Part shown: positions 9,055 to 18,298 of the stretch, piece after piece
Layout of the letters: each line of letters begins with the position of its first letter
Position numbering within the stretch: the stretch's first letter is position 1
NCBI RefSeq assembly: GCF_900111745.1
Contig: NZ_FOIJ01000001.1
Location: forward strand, 558,001-622,000
Length of the DNA stretch: 64,000 nucleotides
Direction of reading: 5' to 3'
Source of the DNA: Stigmatella erecta
GTDB taxonomy: Bacteria > Myxococcota > Myxococcia > Myxococcales > Myxococcaceae
The notes under the pieces: generated by a model
What the model saw: only the letters and a program-made list of their open reading frames with translations
What the model was told of the DNA's origin: nothing
Database searches by the model: none
Position numbers and translations under genes: made by a program

Positions 9055-9458
9055 GGGTGGAACCCGAAGCCAAGCCCACCCGGGGCCGCCACCCGCTGCT
9101 GCGGCGCCTGCCGCTGCTGGCGCTCGTGGGCGTGGGCCTGTGGCTGTGGCGGGCCACCGAGACGCCCGAGCACTCCCTGGTCTGGCGGCTTGACGGGGCC
9201 GGCTGGAGCGCGGTGCGGGGGCTGGAGTTCCAGGTCACCGGGCCGGACGGGCAGACCCTCAAGCGCGAGGAGCACTTCTTCCCGGCGGCCCCGCCCTCGG
9301 AGGTGACGGTGAAGGTGGACTTGCCCGAGGGCTCCTACCGGGCGCTCATCTTCGTGAAGGAGCCGGGACAGCCCTCCCGGCCCCCGCTTGTAGAGGGGCT
9401 GACGATTGGCGAGGAGCCCTACATCCTGAAGACGCTGCGCCTGCCCGCGAGCCGTTGA
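9051..9458 (+). CDS. small single-pass membrane protein of unknown function
   Basis: The product is about 135 residues with a basic N-terminus, one membrane segment (about 20-34, LPLLALVGVGLWLW) and a C-terminal domain of beta-strand character (EFQVTGPDGQTLKREEHFF, VKVDLPEGSYRALIFV) that probably faces the periplasm. GTG 9051 overlaps the preceding stop; GTG 9057, five bases after GGAG, is an equally good start. No family was recognised. Confidence 0.6.
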   Translation: MRVEPEAKPTRGRHPLLRRLPLLALVGVGLWLWRATETPEHSLVWRLDGAGWSAVRGLEFQVTGPDGQTLKREEHFFPAAPPSEVTVKVDLPEGSYRALIFVKEPGQPSRPPLVEGLTIGEEPYILKTLRLPASR

Positions 9459-9519
9459 CCGGCCGGGGGGTGGGGGCTATAGGCGCCAGACCTCTCTTTT
9501 GACCGGGAAATCGAACGCC

Positions 9520-10371
<852 letters not shown>

Positions 10372-10408
10372 GAGACTTCCTTTCCCCCCCTCTTCGAGGA
10401 GCTTTCCC

Positions 10409-11185
10409 ATGGCCTACGACAACATCCGGCTGGAGAAGCAGGGCGCCATCGCGACCCTCACGATTGACCGGCCCAAGGCGCTCAACGCGCTCAACACCCA
10501 GACGTTCCACGAGATCGAGGCCGCGCTGCTGTCGCTGGGCACGGACACCCGCGTCCTCATCGTCACCGGCGGGGGCGAGAAGGCCTTCGTGGCGGGCGCC
10601 GACATCGCCGAGATGGCCACCATCTCCGCGGACAAGGCCCGCGAGTTCTCCGCCTTGGGACAGCGCGTCATGGGCCTGCTGGAGCAGCGGCCCTTTCCCA
10701 CCATCGCGGCGGTGAACGGCTTCGCGCTGGGCGGCGGCTGCGAGCTGGCCATGGCGTGCGACCTCATCTACGCCTCGGAGAAGGCGAAGCTGGGCGTGCC
10801 CGAATCGACGCTGGGCGTCATCCCCGGCTTCGGCGGCACACAGCGGCTCACCCGGCTGGTGGGGAAGATGCGCGCCAAGGAGCTCATCTTCACCGGCGGC
10901 CACGTGACGGCGGCCCAGGCCAAGGAGTACGGGCTGGTGCTGGAGGTGCTGCCCCCCGAGAAGCTGATGGAGCACTGCCTGGCGGTGGCGGGCAAGCTCC
11001 TGAAGAACGGCCCCCTGGCGCTCGCCCAGGCCAAGCGCGTCGTCGAGTTCGGCGCGGACCAGGACCTGCGGGCCGCCAACGAGCTGGAGAGCCAGGGCTT
11101 CGGCGTCCTCTTCGGCACCGAGGACCAGCGAGAGGGCATGAAGGCCTTCCTGGAGAAGCGCCCTGCGGCCTTCGCGGGCAAATAA
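10409..11185 (+). CDS. enoyl-CoA hydratase (crotonase)
   Basis: Hydrates trans-2-enoyl-CoA to 3-hydroxyacyl-CoA. The 258-residue protein has the oxyanion-hole segment KAFVAGADIAEM and both catalytic glutamates, in GGGCELAMACD and GVPESTLGVIPGFGGTQRL. The start ATG follows AGGAG with 7-base spacing, 37 bp after the hbd stop. Together with hbd and the next acyl-CoA dehydrogenase it makes a short-chain set; a role as crt of a butyryl-CoA pathway is inferred from position. Confidence 0.93.
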   Translation: MAYDNIRLEKQGAIATLTIDRPKALNALNTQTFHEIEAALLSLGTDTRVLIVTGGGEKAFVAGADIAEMATISADKAREFSALGQRVMGLLEQRPFPTIAAVNGFALGGGCELAMACDLIYASEKAKLGVPESTLGVIPGFGGTQRLTRLVGKMRAKELIFTGGHVTAAQAKEYGLVLEVLPPEKLMEHCLAVAGKLLKNGPLALAQAKRVVEFGADQDLRAANELESQGFGVLFGTEDQREGMKAFLEKRPAAFAGK

Positions 11186-11221
11186 CACCGTTTCCGTTCT
11201 CTAATAGGCACGGCAACTCCT

Positions 11222-11244
11222 CCTCCAGGGCAGGCTCCTGGAGG
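11222..11244 (+). terminator. stem-loop between crotonase and acyl-CoA dehydrogenase genes
   Basis: A perfect 8-bp stem (CCTCCAGG / CCTGGAGG) with a 7-base loop lies in the 120-bp gap. There is no T-run, so it is not a classical intrinsic terminator; it could attenuate readthrough or stabilise the upstream mRNA. Confidence 0.35.
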
Positions 11245-11305
11245 GGCCGCCGTGTCCCCCCGGGCGCCGCGTAGACTGCGGCCGCGCCTTGCCCCCAGGA
11301 GTGCC

Positions 11306-12448
11306 ATGAACTTCGAGCTGACCGACATCCAGCGGGAAACCCAGCGGATGTGCCGCGAGTTCGCCGCGCGCGAGCTCATCCCCAACGCCCGGAAGTGGGA
11401 CGAGACCCACGCGTGGCCCACCGAGGCGGTGAAGAAGCTCGCCGAGCTGTCGCTCCTGGGCGTGGCGGTGCCCGAGCGGCACGGCGGCGCCGGGCTGGAC
11501 AACGTCTGCTACGCCATCGCCATGGAGGAGATCAGCCGCGGCTGCGCCTCCACCGGCGTCATCATGAGCGTGAACAACTCGCTCTACTGCGATCCGGTGT
11601 CGAAGTACGGCACCGAGGAGCAGAAGAAGGAGTTCCTCACCCCGTACGCCAGCGGCGAGAAGCTCGGCTGCTTCGGCCTCACCGAGCCCGAGGCGGGCAG
11701 CGACGCGGCGGCCCAGCAGACGGTGGCCGTACGCCGGGGCGACGAGTACGTCATCAACGGCTCGAAGAACTGGATCACCAACGGCCCCAAGGCGGACGCC
11801 ATCGTGCTGTTCACGATGACGAACAAGGAGGCGGGCAACAAGGGCATCACCGCCTTCATCGTGCCCACGAACACCCCGGGCTTCATCCGGGCCGAGCCCG
11901 ACAAGAAGATGGGCATCAGCGCGGCGCACTCCTGCTCCATGTTCTTCGAGGACATGCGCGTGCCGGCCAAGTACCTCCTGGGCAAGGAGGGCGAGGGCTT
12001 CAAGGTCGCCATGAGCACGCTGGACGGGGGCCGCATCGGCATCGCCGCGCAGGCGCTGGGCATCGCCCGGGCGGCCTTCGAGGAGGCGGTGCGCTACTCG
12101 GGCGAGCGCAAGACGTTCGGCAAGCCCATCCGCGAGCACCAGGCCATCCAGTTCATGCTGGCGGACATGGCCACGGAGATCGACGCGGCGCGCCTGCTGG
12201 TGCACCAGGCCGCGGTGCTCAAGGACAAGGGCGTGCGCCACTCGATGGAGAGCGCCATGGCGAAGCTGTACGCCAGCGAGATGGCCAGCCGCGTGGCCAA
12301 CAAGGCCCTCCAGGTGCACGGCGGCATGGGCTACAGCAAGGAGATGGACGCCGAGCGCCACGTGCGCGATGCGCGCATCACCGAAATCTACGAGGGGACG
12401 AGCGAGATCCAGCGCATCGTCATCTCGGCCAACCTGCTGAAGGAGTAG
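11306..12448 (+). CDS. acyl-CoA dehydrogenase (short-chain type)
   Basis: FAD enzyme that forms the 2,3 double bond of acyl-CoA and passes electrons to ETF. Signatures: GLTEPEAGSDAAAQQT, ALQVHGGMGYSKEMDAERH and the catalytic base Glu363 in IYEGTSEIQRIVI. ATG 11306 follows GGAG and gives 380 residues, as usual. It is close to the crotonase and hbd genes, so a butyryl-CoA-type substrate is likely but not proven; isovaleryl and other short branched substrates cannot be excluded. Confidence 0.92.
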   Translation: MNFELTDIQRETQRMCREFAARELIPNARKWDETHAWPTEAVKKLAELSLLGVAVPERHGGAGLDNVCYAIAMEEISRGCASTGVIMSVNNSLYCDPVSKYGTEEQKKEFLTPYASGEKLGCFGLTEPEAGSDAAAQQTVAVRRGDEYVINGSKNWITNGPKADAIVLFTMTNKEAGNKGITAFIVPTNTPGFIRAEPDKKMGISAAHSCSMFFEDMRVPAKYLLGKEGEGFKVAMSTLDGGRIGIAAQALGIARAAFEEAVRYSGERKTFGKPIREHQAIQFMLADMATEIDAARLLVHQAAVLKDKGVRHSMESAMAKLYASEMASRVANKALQVHGGMGYSKEMDAERHVRDARITEIYEGTSEIQRIVISANLLKE

Positions 12449-12450
12449 CC

Positions 12451-12885
12451 ATGAGGGGCATTTTCGCCGCGGCGCTGTTGCTGGCCTCCACCGGGGCGCT
12501 CGGGCAGGACGAGCCCGGGTCCAGGCCCGCCAAGAAGAAGGCCGCGCCCAAGCCCCGCGAGGTGCTGGATGCGAGCCGGCTGCCGTTCACGCCGGACTCC
12601 ATCCAGCAGGTGATTGCCTACCACCGGGAGAAGATCCAGGCCTGCTACGAGGACACGCTCGTGGAACAGGACAAGAAGGTGGAGGGCAAGATCATGACGT
12701 CCTTCACCATCTCCGCGGTGGGCATGGTGAAGGACGCGCGGGTGCTCAAGAAGGGCACCACGCTGAAGGACGCGGGGCTGCACAACTGCGTGGTGGCGGT
12801 GCTCAGCGCCATGAGCTTCCCCAAGCCGCCGGATGGCCGCGACTACCCCATCGAGTACCCTTTCAACCTCAAGGCCATCGAGTAG
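12451..12885 (+). CDS. periplasmic AgmX/PglI C-terminal-domain (TonB-like) protein
   Basis: The 144-residue product has a signal peptide (about 1-18, ending LGQ), a basic Lys/Pro/Ala linker, and one TonB-like domain of the myxobacterial AgmX/PglI C-terminal type (about 50-144). Markers are the REKIQACYEDTL motif, FTISAVGMVKDARVL, a second Cys in LHNCVVAVLSAMSFPKPP, and the final YPF. The paired cysteines could form a disulfide. AgmX and PglI are linked to gliding motility; this short version lacks their large N-terminal part. It lies two bases after one acyl-CoA dehydrogenase and ten before another, an odd place for such a protein. Confidence 0.8.
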   Translation: MRGIFAAALLLASTGALGQDEPGSRPAKKKAAPKPREVLDASRLPFTPDSIQQVIAYHREKIQACYEDTLVEQDKKVEGKIMTSFTISAVGMVKDARVLKKGTTLKDAGLHNCVVAVLSAMSFPKPPDGRDYPIEYPFNLKAIE

Positions 12886-12894
12886 GACTTCCCC

Positions 12895-14040
12895 GTGAAC
12901 CTCGAGCTGACCGAGACCCAGACGCTCATCCGTGACACCGCGCGCAAGGTGGCCCGCGAGCGCGTGGCCCCCCAGGCCCGCGCCGCCGACCGCGAGGAGC
13001 GCTTCTCGCCGGAGCTCTTCAAGGAGCTGGCGGAGCTGGGGCTGATGGGGGTGAACCTGCCCTCGCGCTTCGGCGGCTCCGAGGCCGGGGTGGTGGCCTA
13101 TTCGCTGGCGGTGATGGAGCTGTCGGCGGCGTGTGCCTCCACCTCTGTGGCCATGGCCGTGACGAACATGTGCGGGGAGCTGATCAACGCCTTCGGCACC
13201 GAGGCCCAGAAGGAGAAGTTCCTGCCCCGGCTCACCTCGGGCGAGGCGGTGGTGGGCGCGTTCGCGCTCTCGGAGCCCCACGCGGGCTCGGACCCGGGCG
13301 CGCTGCACACCACGGCGGTGCGCCAGGGTGACAGCTGGGTGCTCAACGGCAGCAAGCAGTGGATCACCTCCGGGGCGTACGCGGGGGTGATGGTGGTGTG
13401 GGCACGCACCTCGGGCACGGGCAACAAGGGCCTGTCCGCCTTCATTGTCGAGGGCGGGACGAAGGGCCTGCACGTGGGCAAGCACGAGGACAAGATGGGC
13501 CTGCGCGGCTCGAACACGGTGGGCCTCACGTTCGAGGACTGCCGGATTCCGGCTGACCAGCTCCTGGGCAAGGAAGGGGAGGGCTTCAAGCTGGCGATGG
13601 TGGCGCTGGACGGCGGCCGCATCGGCATCGCCTCCCAGGCGTGCGGCGTGGCCCGGGCGGCGCTGGAGGCCTCGGTGCGGTACACGAAGGACCGCAAGGC
13701 CTTCAACCAGCCGGTGAGCGAGTTCCAGGGCCCGCGCTTCATGATGGCGGACATGAAGGTGCAGATCGCCGCGGCGGAGCTGCTGACGTTCCGGGCGGCC
13801 ACGCTGAAGGAGCAGGGCAAGCCGTTCACGCGCGAGGCCTCCATGGCGAAGCTGTTCGCCAGCGAGATGGCCAACCGCGTGTGCGACAAGGCCGTGCAGC
13901 TCCACGGCGGCTACGGCTACATCGACGAGTTCCCGGTGGAGCGCTACTACCGGGACGCGCGCGTGCAGACCATCTACGAGGGCACCAGCGAGGTGCAGCG
14001 CATGGTCATCGCCCGGGAGACGTTCAAGCTCTTCAGCTGA
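12895..14040 (+). CDS. acyl-CoA dehydrogenase
   Basis: A second FAD acyl-CoA dehydrogenase, 381 residues from a GTG start. Seen: ALSEPHAGSDPGALHTT, LGKEGEGFKLAMVALDGGRIGIA, AVQLHGGYGYIDEFPVERYYRDA and the catalytic Glu362 in IYEGTSEVQRMVI. It resembles the first enzyme along its length, which suggests an old duplication with different substrate length or branching. The three genes before it are closely spaced, so transcription is probably shared. The electron acceptor ETF is not in the window. Confidence 0.92.
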   Translation: MNLELTETQTLIRDTARKVARERVAPQARAADREERFSPELFKELAELGLMGVNLPSRFGGSEAGVVAYSLAVMELSAACASTSVAMAVTNMCGELINAFGTEAQKEKFLPRLTSGEAVVGAFALSEPHAGSDPGALHTTAVRQGDSWVLNGSKQWITSGAYAGVMVVWARTSGTGNKGLSAFIVEGGTKGLHVGKHEDKMGLRGSNTVGLTFEDCRIPADQLLGKEGEGFKLAMVALDGGRIGIASQACGVARAALEASVRYTKDRKAFNQPVSEFQGPRFMMADMKVQIAAAELLTFRAATLKEQGKPFTREASMAKLFASEMANRVCDKAVQLHGGYGYIDEFPVERYYRDARVQTIYEGTSEVQRMVIARETFKLFS

Positions 14041-14049
14041 CCGGTTCTC

Positions 14050-14391
14050 ATGCGGCGCTGGGCGATTCCGCTGATGTTCGCCTTCTGGGTGGGGTGCAGT
14101 CCCTCCCTGAAGACCGTCCGCCTGCACACAGGCCAGGGTGAGGCCAGCCTGCACGTCCCACGGCGTGATGTAAGGCCGGTGGAGCTCAGTGAAGGGGCCT
14201 TCAAGAAAGCCGTAGCGGAACACGCGCCCTCCGTGCCGGTCGTGGATCGCCCTCTGGAATACGCAGGGCGGCTGTTCGGTGTGTCCGAGCGCAGCGGCTG
14301 GTTCTGGTACACGCCGGGAAGCTCACGGCTCAGGGCATCGAAGCCCGGCCCCCCCAGAACCTGCGTCTGTTGCCAGAGGACGAGGAGTTGA
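14050..14391 (+). pseudogene. SitA-like lipoprotein toxin, N-terminal part (frame broken at C7 run)
   Basis: This frame encodes a lipoprotein signal (MRRWAIPLMFAFWVGC, lipobox WVGC, Cys16) and about 85 residues of plausible protein, then runs into a TGA at 14389. The real continuation is in the -1 frame. The switch point is a run of seven C at 14349-14355: with one more C the frame would pass from KPGPP directly into QNLRLLPEDEEL of the downstream toxin part. It starts 9 bp after the acyl-CoA dehydrogenase stop. The base composition is visibly less GC-biased at third positions than in the neighbours, a sign of transfer. A programmed shift, true decay and a sequencing error are all possible. 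Confidence 0.65.
14349..14355 (+). repeat. C7 homopolymer at the toxin frame switch
   Basis: Seven C in a row, read in the upstream frame as (GG)C CCC CCC. This is the exact phase of a -1 slippery heptamer (X XXY YYZ with all C). A change from eight to seven C would also explain the broken frame. Either way this is the point that joins the lipoprotein half to the nuclease half. Confidence 0.6.
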
Positions 14392-15431
14392 AGCGCCGTT
14401 ATCAGCAATGGTGCGAGCGGACGTGGGGACCTGGCGATTGCCTGCGCCTGCTGGTGGACAAGCCCTTCCTGGACGGAGATGCCAAGTACGCCTTGGCCAT
14501 GGCCATCGCCCACAACGAGGTGCTGGGGGCCATGAAGGAGGAACTCGCCCGGATGGTGAACCCCCAAGCCGTGATGGCCACGGTCGTCGGGGGCCTGACC
14601 CTGTACGCGATCTTGCTCACGCTGCCCGAGCCGGTGAGCAAAGGCGTGGCGGCGGTGCTGACGCTGGGGGCCCTGGCCTACTTGGGCTGGGACACGGTGT
14701 GGCAGCTGATCGATGGCTGGCGGGTGCTCATGAAGGAAGTGGATCGAGCCACCACCTTCGATGCCATCTCCGCCTCAGGAACGAAGTTCGGAGAGACGGT
14801 GGGAGAGAAGGCAGCCCGGGCCTTTGTCATGCTAGCGATGGTCGCCATGGGCAACACGGCCTCAGGCATGGCGGCGTCGCTGCCCAAGCTGCCTGGGGCG
14901 GCGCAGGCGGCGGTGGTGGCCCGGGCACAGCTGAACATCCGCTTCACGGCACCCGCACTGGCGCAAGTGGATTCAGTCACCCTCGGTGCCCATGGAGTGG
15001 CCGTGGCCATGGCGGCGCACGGCGGCCCAGCCAGCGCCAACGGCCCGGGAGAATGGGTTCAGGAGAACGAGGGCATGCCGGAGCAGGCGCGCCGTTATCA
15101 GGCGCAGGTAACGGGCGCCCCCGAGGGTTACGTCTACCGCGTCCAGGCTGGTGACAAGGACGTGAAGTTCGACGGCTTCAGCCAAGGCGTGCTGATTGAG
15201 ACCAAGGCCACGGGCTACGCGCAGTGGATTGATCAGAAGCTGGAGTTCTCCGGCGTCTTCCAGGGACGTTTCCAGCTGCTGGAGCAAGCGCAACGCCAGA
15301 TCAGGGCTGCGCGTGGAACGCCCATCCAGTGGATCGTCGCGGAGGAGAAGCTCGCGGGTGCGCTCAGGAAGCTCTTCAAGGCAAACGGTCTCGACGAGAT
15401 CGAGGTCCTCCACCTTCCCCCGGCCCCATGA
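14370..15431 (+). CDS. Tox-REase-5 nuclease toxin, C-terminal part of SitA-like polymorphic toxin
   Basis: The 353 codons from ATG 14370 hold a helical region, two hydrophobic segments (about 70-91 and 94-113) and a C-terminal restriction-endonuclease-fold toxin domain (about 230-353). The nuclease core is visible as VKFDGFSQGVLIETKATGY, with Asp (codon 15171) and the E-T-K pair (codons 15198-15206) as PD-(D/E)xK residues, followed by the conserved GTPIQWIVAEE. The domain fits Tox-REase-5. In Myxococcus xanthus, SitA lipoprotein toxins move between cells by TraA/B outer-membrane exchange; this likeness rests on lipobox plus toxin domain and is inferred. As drawn it lacks the lipid anchor, so it may be inactive unless frameshifting occurs. 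Confidence 0.8.
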   Translation: MPEDEELKRRYQQWCERTWGPGDCLRLLVDKPFLDGDAKYALAMAIAHNEVLGAMKEELARMVNPQAVMATVVGGLTLYAILLTLPEPVSKGVAAVLTLGALAYLGWDTVWQLIDGWRVLMKEVDRATTFDAISASGTKFGETVGEKAARAFVMLAMVAMGNTASGMAASLPKLPGAAQAAVVARAQLNIRFTAPALAQVDSVTLGAHGVAVAMAAHGGPASANGPGEWVQENEGMPEQARRYQAQVTGAPEGYVYRVQAGDKDVKFDGFSQGVLIETKATGYAQWIDQKLEFSGVFQGRFQLLEQAQRQIRAARGTPIQWIVAEEKLAGALRKLFKANGLDEIEVLHLPPAP

Positions 15432-15444
15432 GGAGGGCCGTTCG

Positions 15445-16164
15445 ATGATCGAAACCTACTACGCGGGTTCCTACTGGCTTGCCCGGCCCGAACCGGCCGA
15501 GGCTTGTGCACACCGCGCGGAGCGTTTCTTCCACCTCCTGGCACAGTGTGACCCGGCGTGGACTCGCTGGTACCGGCCGGTTCAGTCCTTCGAGGAGGCA
15601 CGCAACCTCCAAGTCAACACCGAGGCCGCGAGTTTCCAGCGGTTGTTTGCGGCCAGGGAACATCAGATCGAGGAGGGCTTTTCTTTCGGCCTCTGGGCGG
15701 GCGGCAGTCCTCAGGAGACATCCACTGTCGACGTGCGCTGCGGTTTTGCGGCCCCCTGGCTTTCGTCCGCCTGCGTGCTCAAGCCCTTCCATGAAGGGGC
15801 CGCCCGTGAGCGGGTCCTGACCGCTTCCGGTCTGACCCAGGCGTTGCACGCCATGGTCCTGGCCTGGGATCCGGAGTGGGGAATCGCCACGTCCGAGACA
15901 CACCGGGACAGCGTCACGGAGAGAGCGAAGCCGGGCACCTTCGTGGGCTGGGTGATGTACTTCTCGCGGCTGCGCGGCACCGTCCCTCCACTGCCTGCAC
16001 CCGCACGCATCGAGCCCGTGGAGGACAAGGGCACGCTCATCATCCTCACCCCTGAGCGATTCACCGCCTCCAACCCGGAACACACCGCCCTGGCCGCTCA
16101 CGTTCACGAACTGCTGGACCGGGCTGGCCTGCTGCGTCCGTTACGGCCCTGGCCGGTAGAATGA
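15445..16164 (+). CDS. Imm52-family immunity protein
   Basis: A cytosolic immunity protein that should neutralise the nuclease encoded just upstream; Imm52 proteins are known partners of Tox-REase-5 toxins. The 239-residue product starts with the typical YYAGSYWLARPEPAEACAHR, continues with FFHLLAQCDPAWTRWY, and has a C-terminal Pro/Glu-rich region. ATG 15445 has a strong AGGAGG about 10 bases upstream, overlapping the region just after the toxin stop, so the two genes are one unit. The immunity frame is intact although the toxin frame is broken. Its codon use is less GC-biased than the core genes. Confidence 0.8.
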   Translation: MIETYYAGSYWLARPEPAEACAHRAERFFHLLAQCDPAWTRWYRPVQSFEEARNLQVNTEAASFQRLFAAREHQIEEGFSFGLWAGGSPQETSTVDVRCGFAAPWLSSACVLKPFHEGAARERVLTASGLTQALHAMVLAWDPEWGIATSETHRDSVTERAKPGTFVGWVMYFSRLRGTVPPLPAPARIEPVEDKGTLIILTPERFTASNPEHTALAAHVHELLDRAGLLRPLRPWPVE

Positions 16165-16541
16165 TGACCATGACGCCGATGCTGCGCGAACACTTCAGCC
16201 GGGAACTGCGAGCGGCTGCGGAGGCCGAGGCGCGCGGGGAGCTGGCCGCCGCGTGGCGGTTCCTGGAGCGGGCCCACATCCTGAGTCAGGCCCATGCCGG
16301 GCCGCACCTCCGGGTGCACGGGGCCATGTTCGCGTTCGCCTGGCGGCGGCGGGACTGGCGCGAGTGGCGGGGGCAATGGCCCCGGCTGCTGCTCGCGGCC
16401 CCCGGCTCGTGGACCGGGAGGGCGCCCCGGGGGAACACCGGGGGGGCCAACGTGGGCATCTTCACCCCCATGTCCATTCCCGAGGACCTCCAGGAATGGC
16501 TCCGGGAGGCGGCGGCTAGCCCTTCACGGCGCCCGCGGTGA
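16161..16541 (+). CDS. DUF3703 family protein
   Basis: The protein has up to 126 residues (starts at 16161, 16170 and 16182 are all possible; the first overlaps the immunity stop as ATGA). The family pattern is clear: AWRFLERAHILSQAHAGPHLRVHGAMFAFAWRRRDWREW, split here by the repeated Trp/Arg motif, then APGSWTGRAPRGNTGGANV and a final MSIPEDLQEWL. The function of DUF3703 is unknown. Its 3' end overlaps the convergent permease gene by 26 bp. It is coupled to the immunity gene by position, but its composition is closer to core genes. Confidence 0.8.
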   Translation: MMTMTPMLREHFSRELRAAAEAEARGELAAAWRFLERAHILSQAHAGPHLRVHGAMFAFAWRRRDWREWRGQWPRLLLAAPGSWTGRAPRGNTGGANVGIFTPMSIPEDLQEWLREAAASPSRRPR

Positions 16542-17340
16542 GGCCGGAGATGATCTTCCGCTGGAAGATCAGCACCAGCACCACGAGCGGCACGGTGACG
16601 ATGACGGAGGCGGCCATGATGATGCCCCAGGGCGTCTCGAACGCGCTGCCGCCGCTGAACAGGGCGATGGCCACCGGCACCGTGCGGACATCATCCGACA
16701 GGGTGAAGGTGAGCGCGAAGAGGAACTCGTTCCACGCGGAGATGAACGCCAGGAGGCCCGTGGTCGCCATGGCGGGCCCCAAGAGCGGCAGGAACACCTT
16801 CGTGACGACCATCCACGGCGTGGCGCCGTCCACGATGGCCGCTTCCTCCAGATCCTTCGGCAGCTCCCGCATGAACGTGGTGAGCACCCAGATGGTGAAG
16901 GGCAGGGTGAGGATGAGGTTCGAGAGGATGAGCGACGGCAGCTTGTTGTAGATGCCCAGCCACCGCACCAGCTCGAACATGCCCGACAGCACGGCGATCT
17001 GCGGGAACATGGACACGCCCAGCACCGTGAGCAGCAGCATGCTGCGGCCCCGGAACTGGATGCGCGCCAGCGCGAACGAGGCCGTGAGCCCCAGCAGCAG
17101 CGACACCAGCACCACCGCGGTGGCGACGATGACCGAGTTGAGGATGTTCTGCCCGAAGGGCTGGGCGGTGAACACCGCCGTGTAGTTGCCCCACGCGGGC
17201 TCCTTCGGCCACGGGGAGACCTCGAACAGCTCGCTGCCCGTCTTCAGGGACGAGACGATCGCCCAGTAGAAGGGAAAGAGCGTGTAGACGGTGATGACCA
17301 GCAGCAGCAGCCCAAAGGCGATCTTCTTCAGCCAGCCCAT
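16516..17340 (-). CDS. carbohydrate ABC transporter permease (MalG type)
   Basis: Inner-membrane permease of a CUT1-type sugar importer. The 274 residues have six predicted membrane segments and the EAA loop EEAAIVDGATPWMVVTKVFLPLLGP that contacts the ATPase. It follows the MalF-type gene with a 3-bp gap. The C-terminal tail ends GLTAGAVKG, as is usual for MalG proteins. No ATPase gene lies at either end, so a shared MsiK/UgpC-type ATPase encoded elsewhere is likely. Confidence 0.92.
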   Translation of the reverse strand: MGWLKKIAFGLLLLVITVYTLFPFYWAIVSSLKTGSELFEVSPWPKEPAWGNYTAVFTAQPFGQNILNSVIVATAVVLVSLLLGLTASFALARIQFRGRSMLLLTVLGVSMFPQIAVLSGMFELVRWLGIYNKLPSLILSNLILTLPFTIWVLTTFMRELPKDLEEAAIVDGATPWMVVTKVFLPLLGPAMATTGLLAFISAWNEFLFALTFTLSDDVRTVPVAIALFSGGSAFETPWGIIMAASVIVTVPLVVLVLIFQRKIISGLTAGAVKG

Positions 17341-17343
17341 GCC

Positions 17344-18288
17344 CTAGTCTCCCAGCTTCACCCGGCCCACCACCATGTAGAGCGCGGTGAACACGGCGAT
17401 GATCGCGAACAGCAACGAGGCCGCGGCCGAGCCGACCCCGATCTCCTGGTACTCGAACATGCGCTGCCGCGCGTAGCCCGCCATGGGCATCGTGTCCGTG
17501 CCACCGCCGGTGAGCACGAAGAAGATGTCGAAGACGCGCAGCGCATCCAGGATGCGGAAGATGATGGCCACCATCAGCGGCCCCTTGAGCATGGGCAGCG
17601 TCACCTGGAAGAAGGCCCGGATGGGCCCCGCCCCGTCGATGCGGGCCGCCTCGTAGACATCCCCGGGCAGCATCTGCAGCGCCGCCAGGATGAGCAGCGT
17701 CATGAAGGGCGTCGTCTTCCACACGTCCACGGCCACCACCGCCCCGAAGGCCAGCGAGGGCTCGGCCGTCCACGCCATGGGCTCGGAGATGAGCCCCACG
17801 GCCATGAAGATGGCGTTCACCACCCCGTAGATGTCGTTGAACATCCAAGCCCACATCCGCGCCGAGACGACGGTGGGGATGGCCCAGGGCACGAGGACCG
17901 CGGCGCGCAGCAGGCCGCGGCCCCCGAACTTCGCGTTCAGCGCCAGGGCGATGACCATCCCCAGCACCGTCTCCAGAAAGACCGACACCCCCGCGAACTT
18001 GAAGGTGGTGACCACCGTGGTCCACCAGTCCGGATCGTCCAGGACCTGGCGGATGCTGTCCAACCCCACGAACTGCGAGGCGGCCAGGTCCGTGAGGTTC
18101 GCGTCCGTGAACGAGAACCAGAAGGTCCGCGCCAACGGCCAGCCCGCCACCAGCAACATCACCACCAGGGTGGGGGCCAGGAACAGCCAGGCAGCGCGGG
18201 TGCGCTCGCGCAGCAGGGCGGAGGCGCCTTCCGGCGGTCCGGAAGTGCCCCCTTCGCCAGGAACGATCGGGGTCGCGGGGTGGGCCAT
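17344..18288 (-). CDS. carbohydrate ABC transporter permease (MalF type)
   Basis: The partner permease, 314 residues, has a long N-terminal cytoplasmic stretch rich in Pro/Gly, six membrane segments and the EAA loop YEAARIDGAGPIRAFFQVTLP. It sits between the MalG-type gene (3 bp) and the binding-protein gene (10 bp), so the three are one operon read leftward. The substrate is inferred from the divergent LamB-type porin and binding-protein resemblance: maltose, maltodextrin or trehalose. Confidence 0.92.
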   Translation of the reverse strand: MAHPATPIVPGEGGTSGPPEGASALLRERTRAAWLFLAPTLVVMLLVAGWPLARTFWFSFTDANLTDLAASQFVGLDSIRQVLDDPDWWTTVVTTFKFAGVSVFLETVLGMVIALALNAKFGGRGLLRAAVLVPWAIPTVVSARMWAWMFNDIYGVVNAIFMAVGLISEPMAWTAEPSLAFGAVVAVDVWKTTPFMTLLILAALQMLPGDVYEAARIDGAGPIRAFFQVTLPMLKGPLMVAIIFRILDALRVFDIFFVLTGGGTDTMPMAGYARQRMFEYQEIGVGSAAASLLFAIIAVFTALYMVVGRVKLGD

Positions 18289-18298
18289 TACCGCCTCC

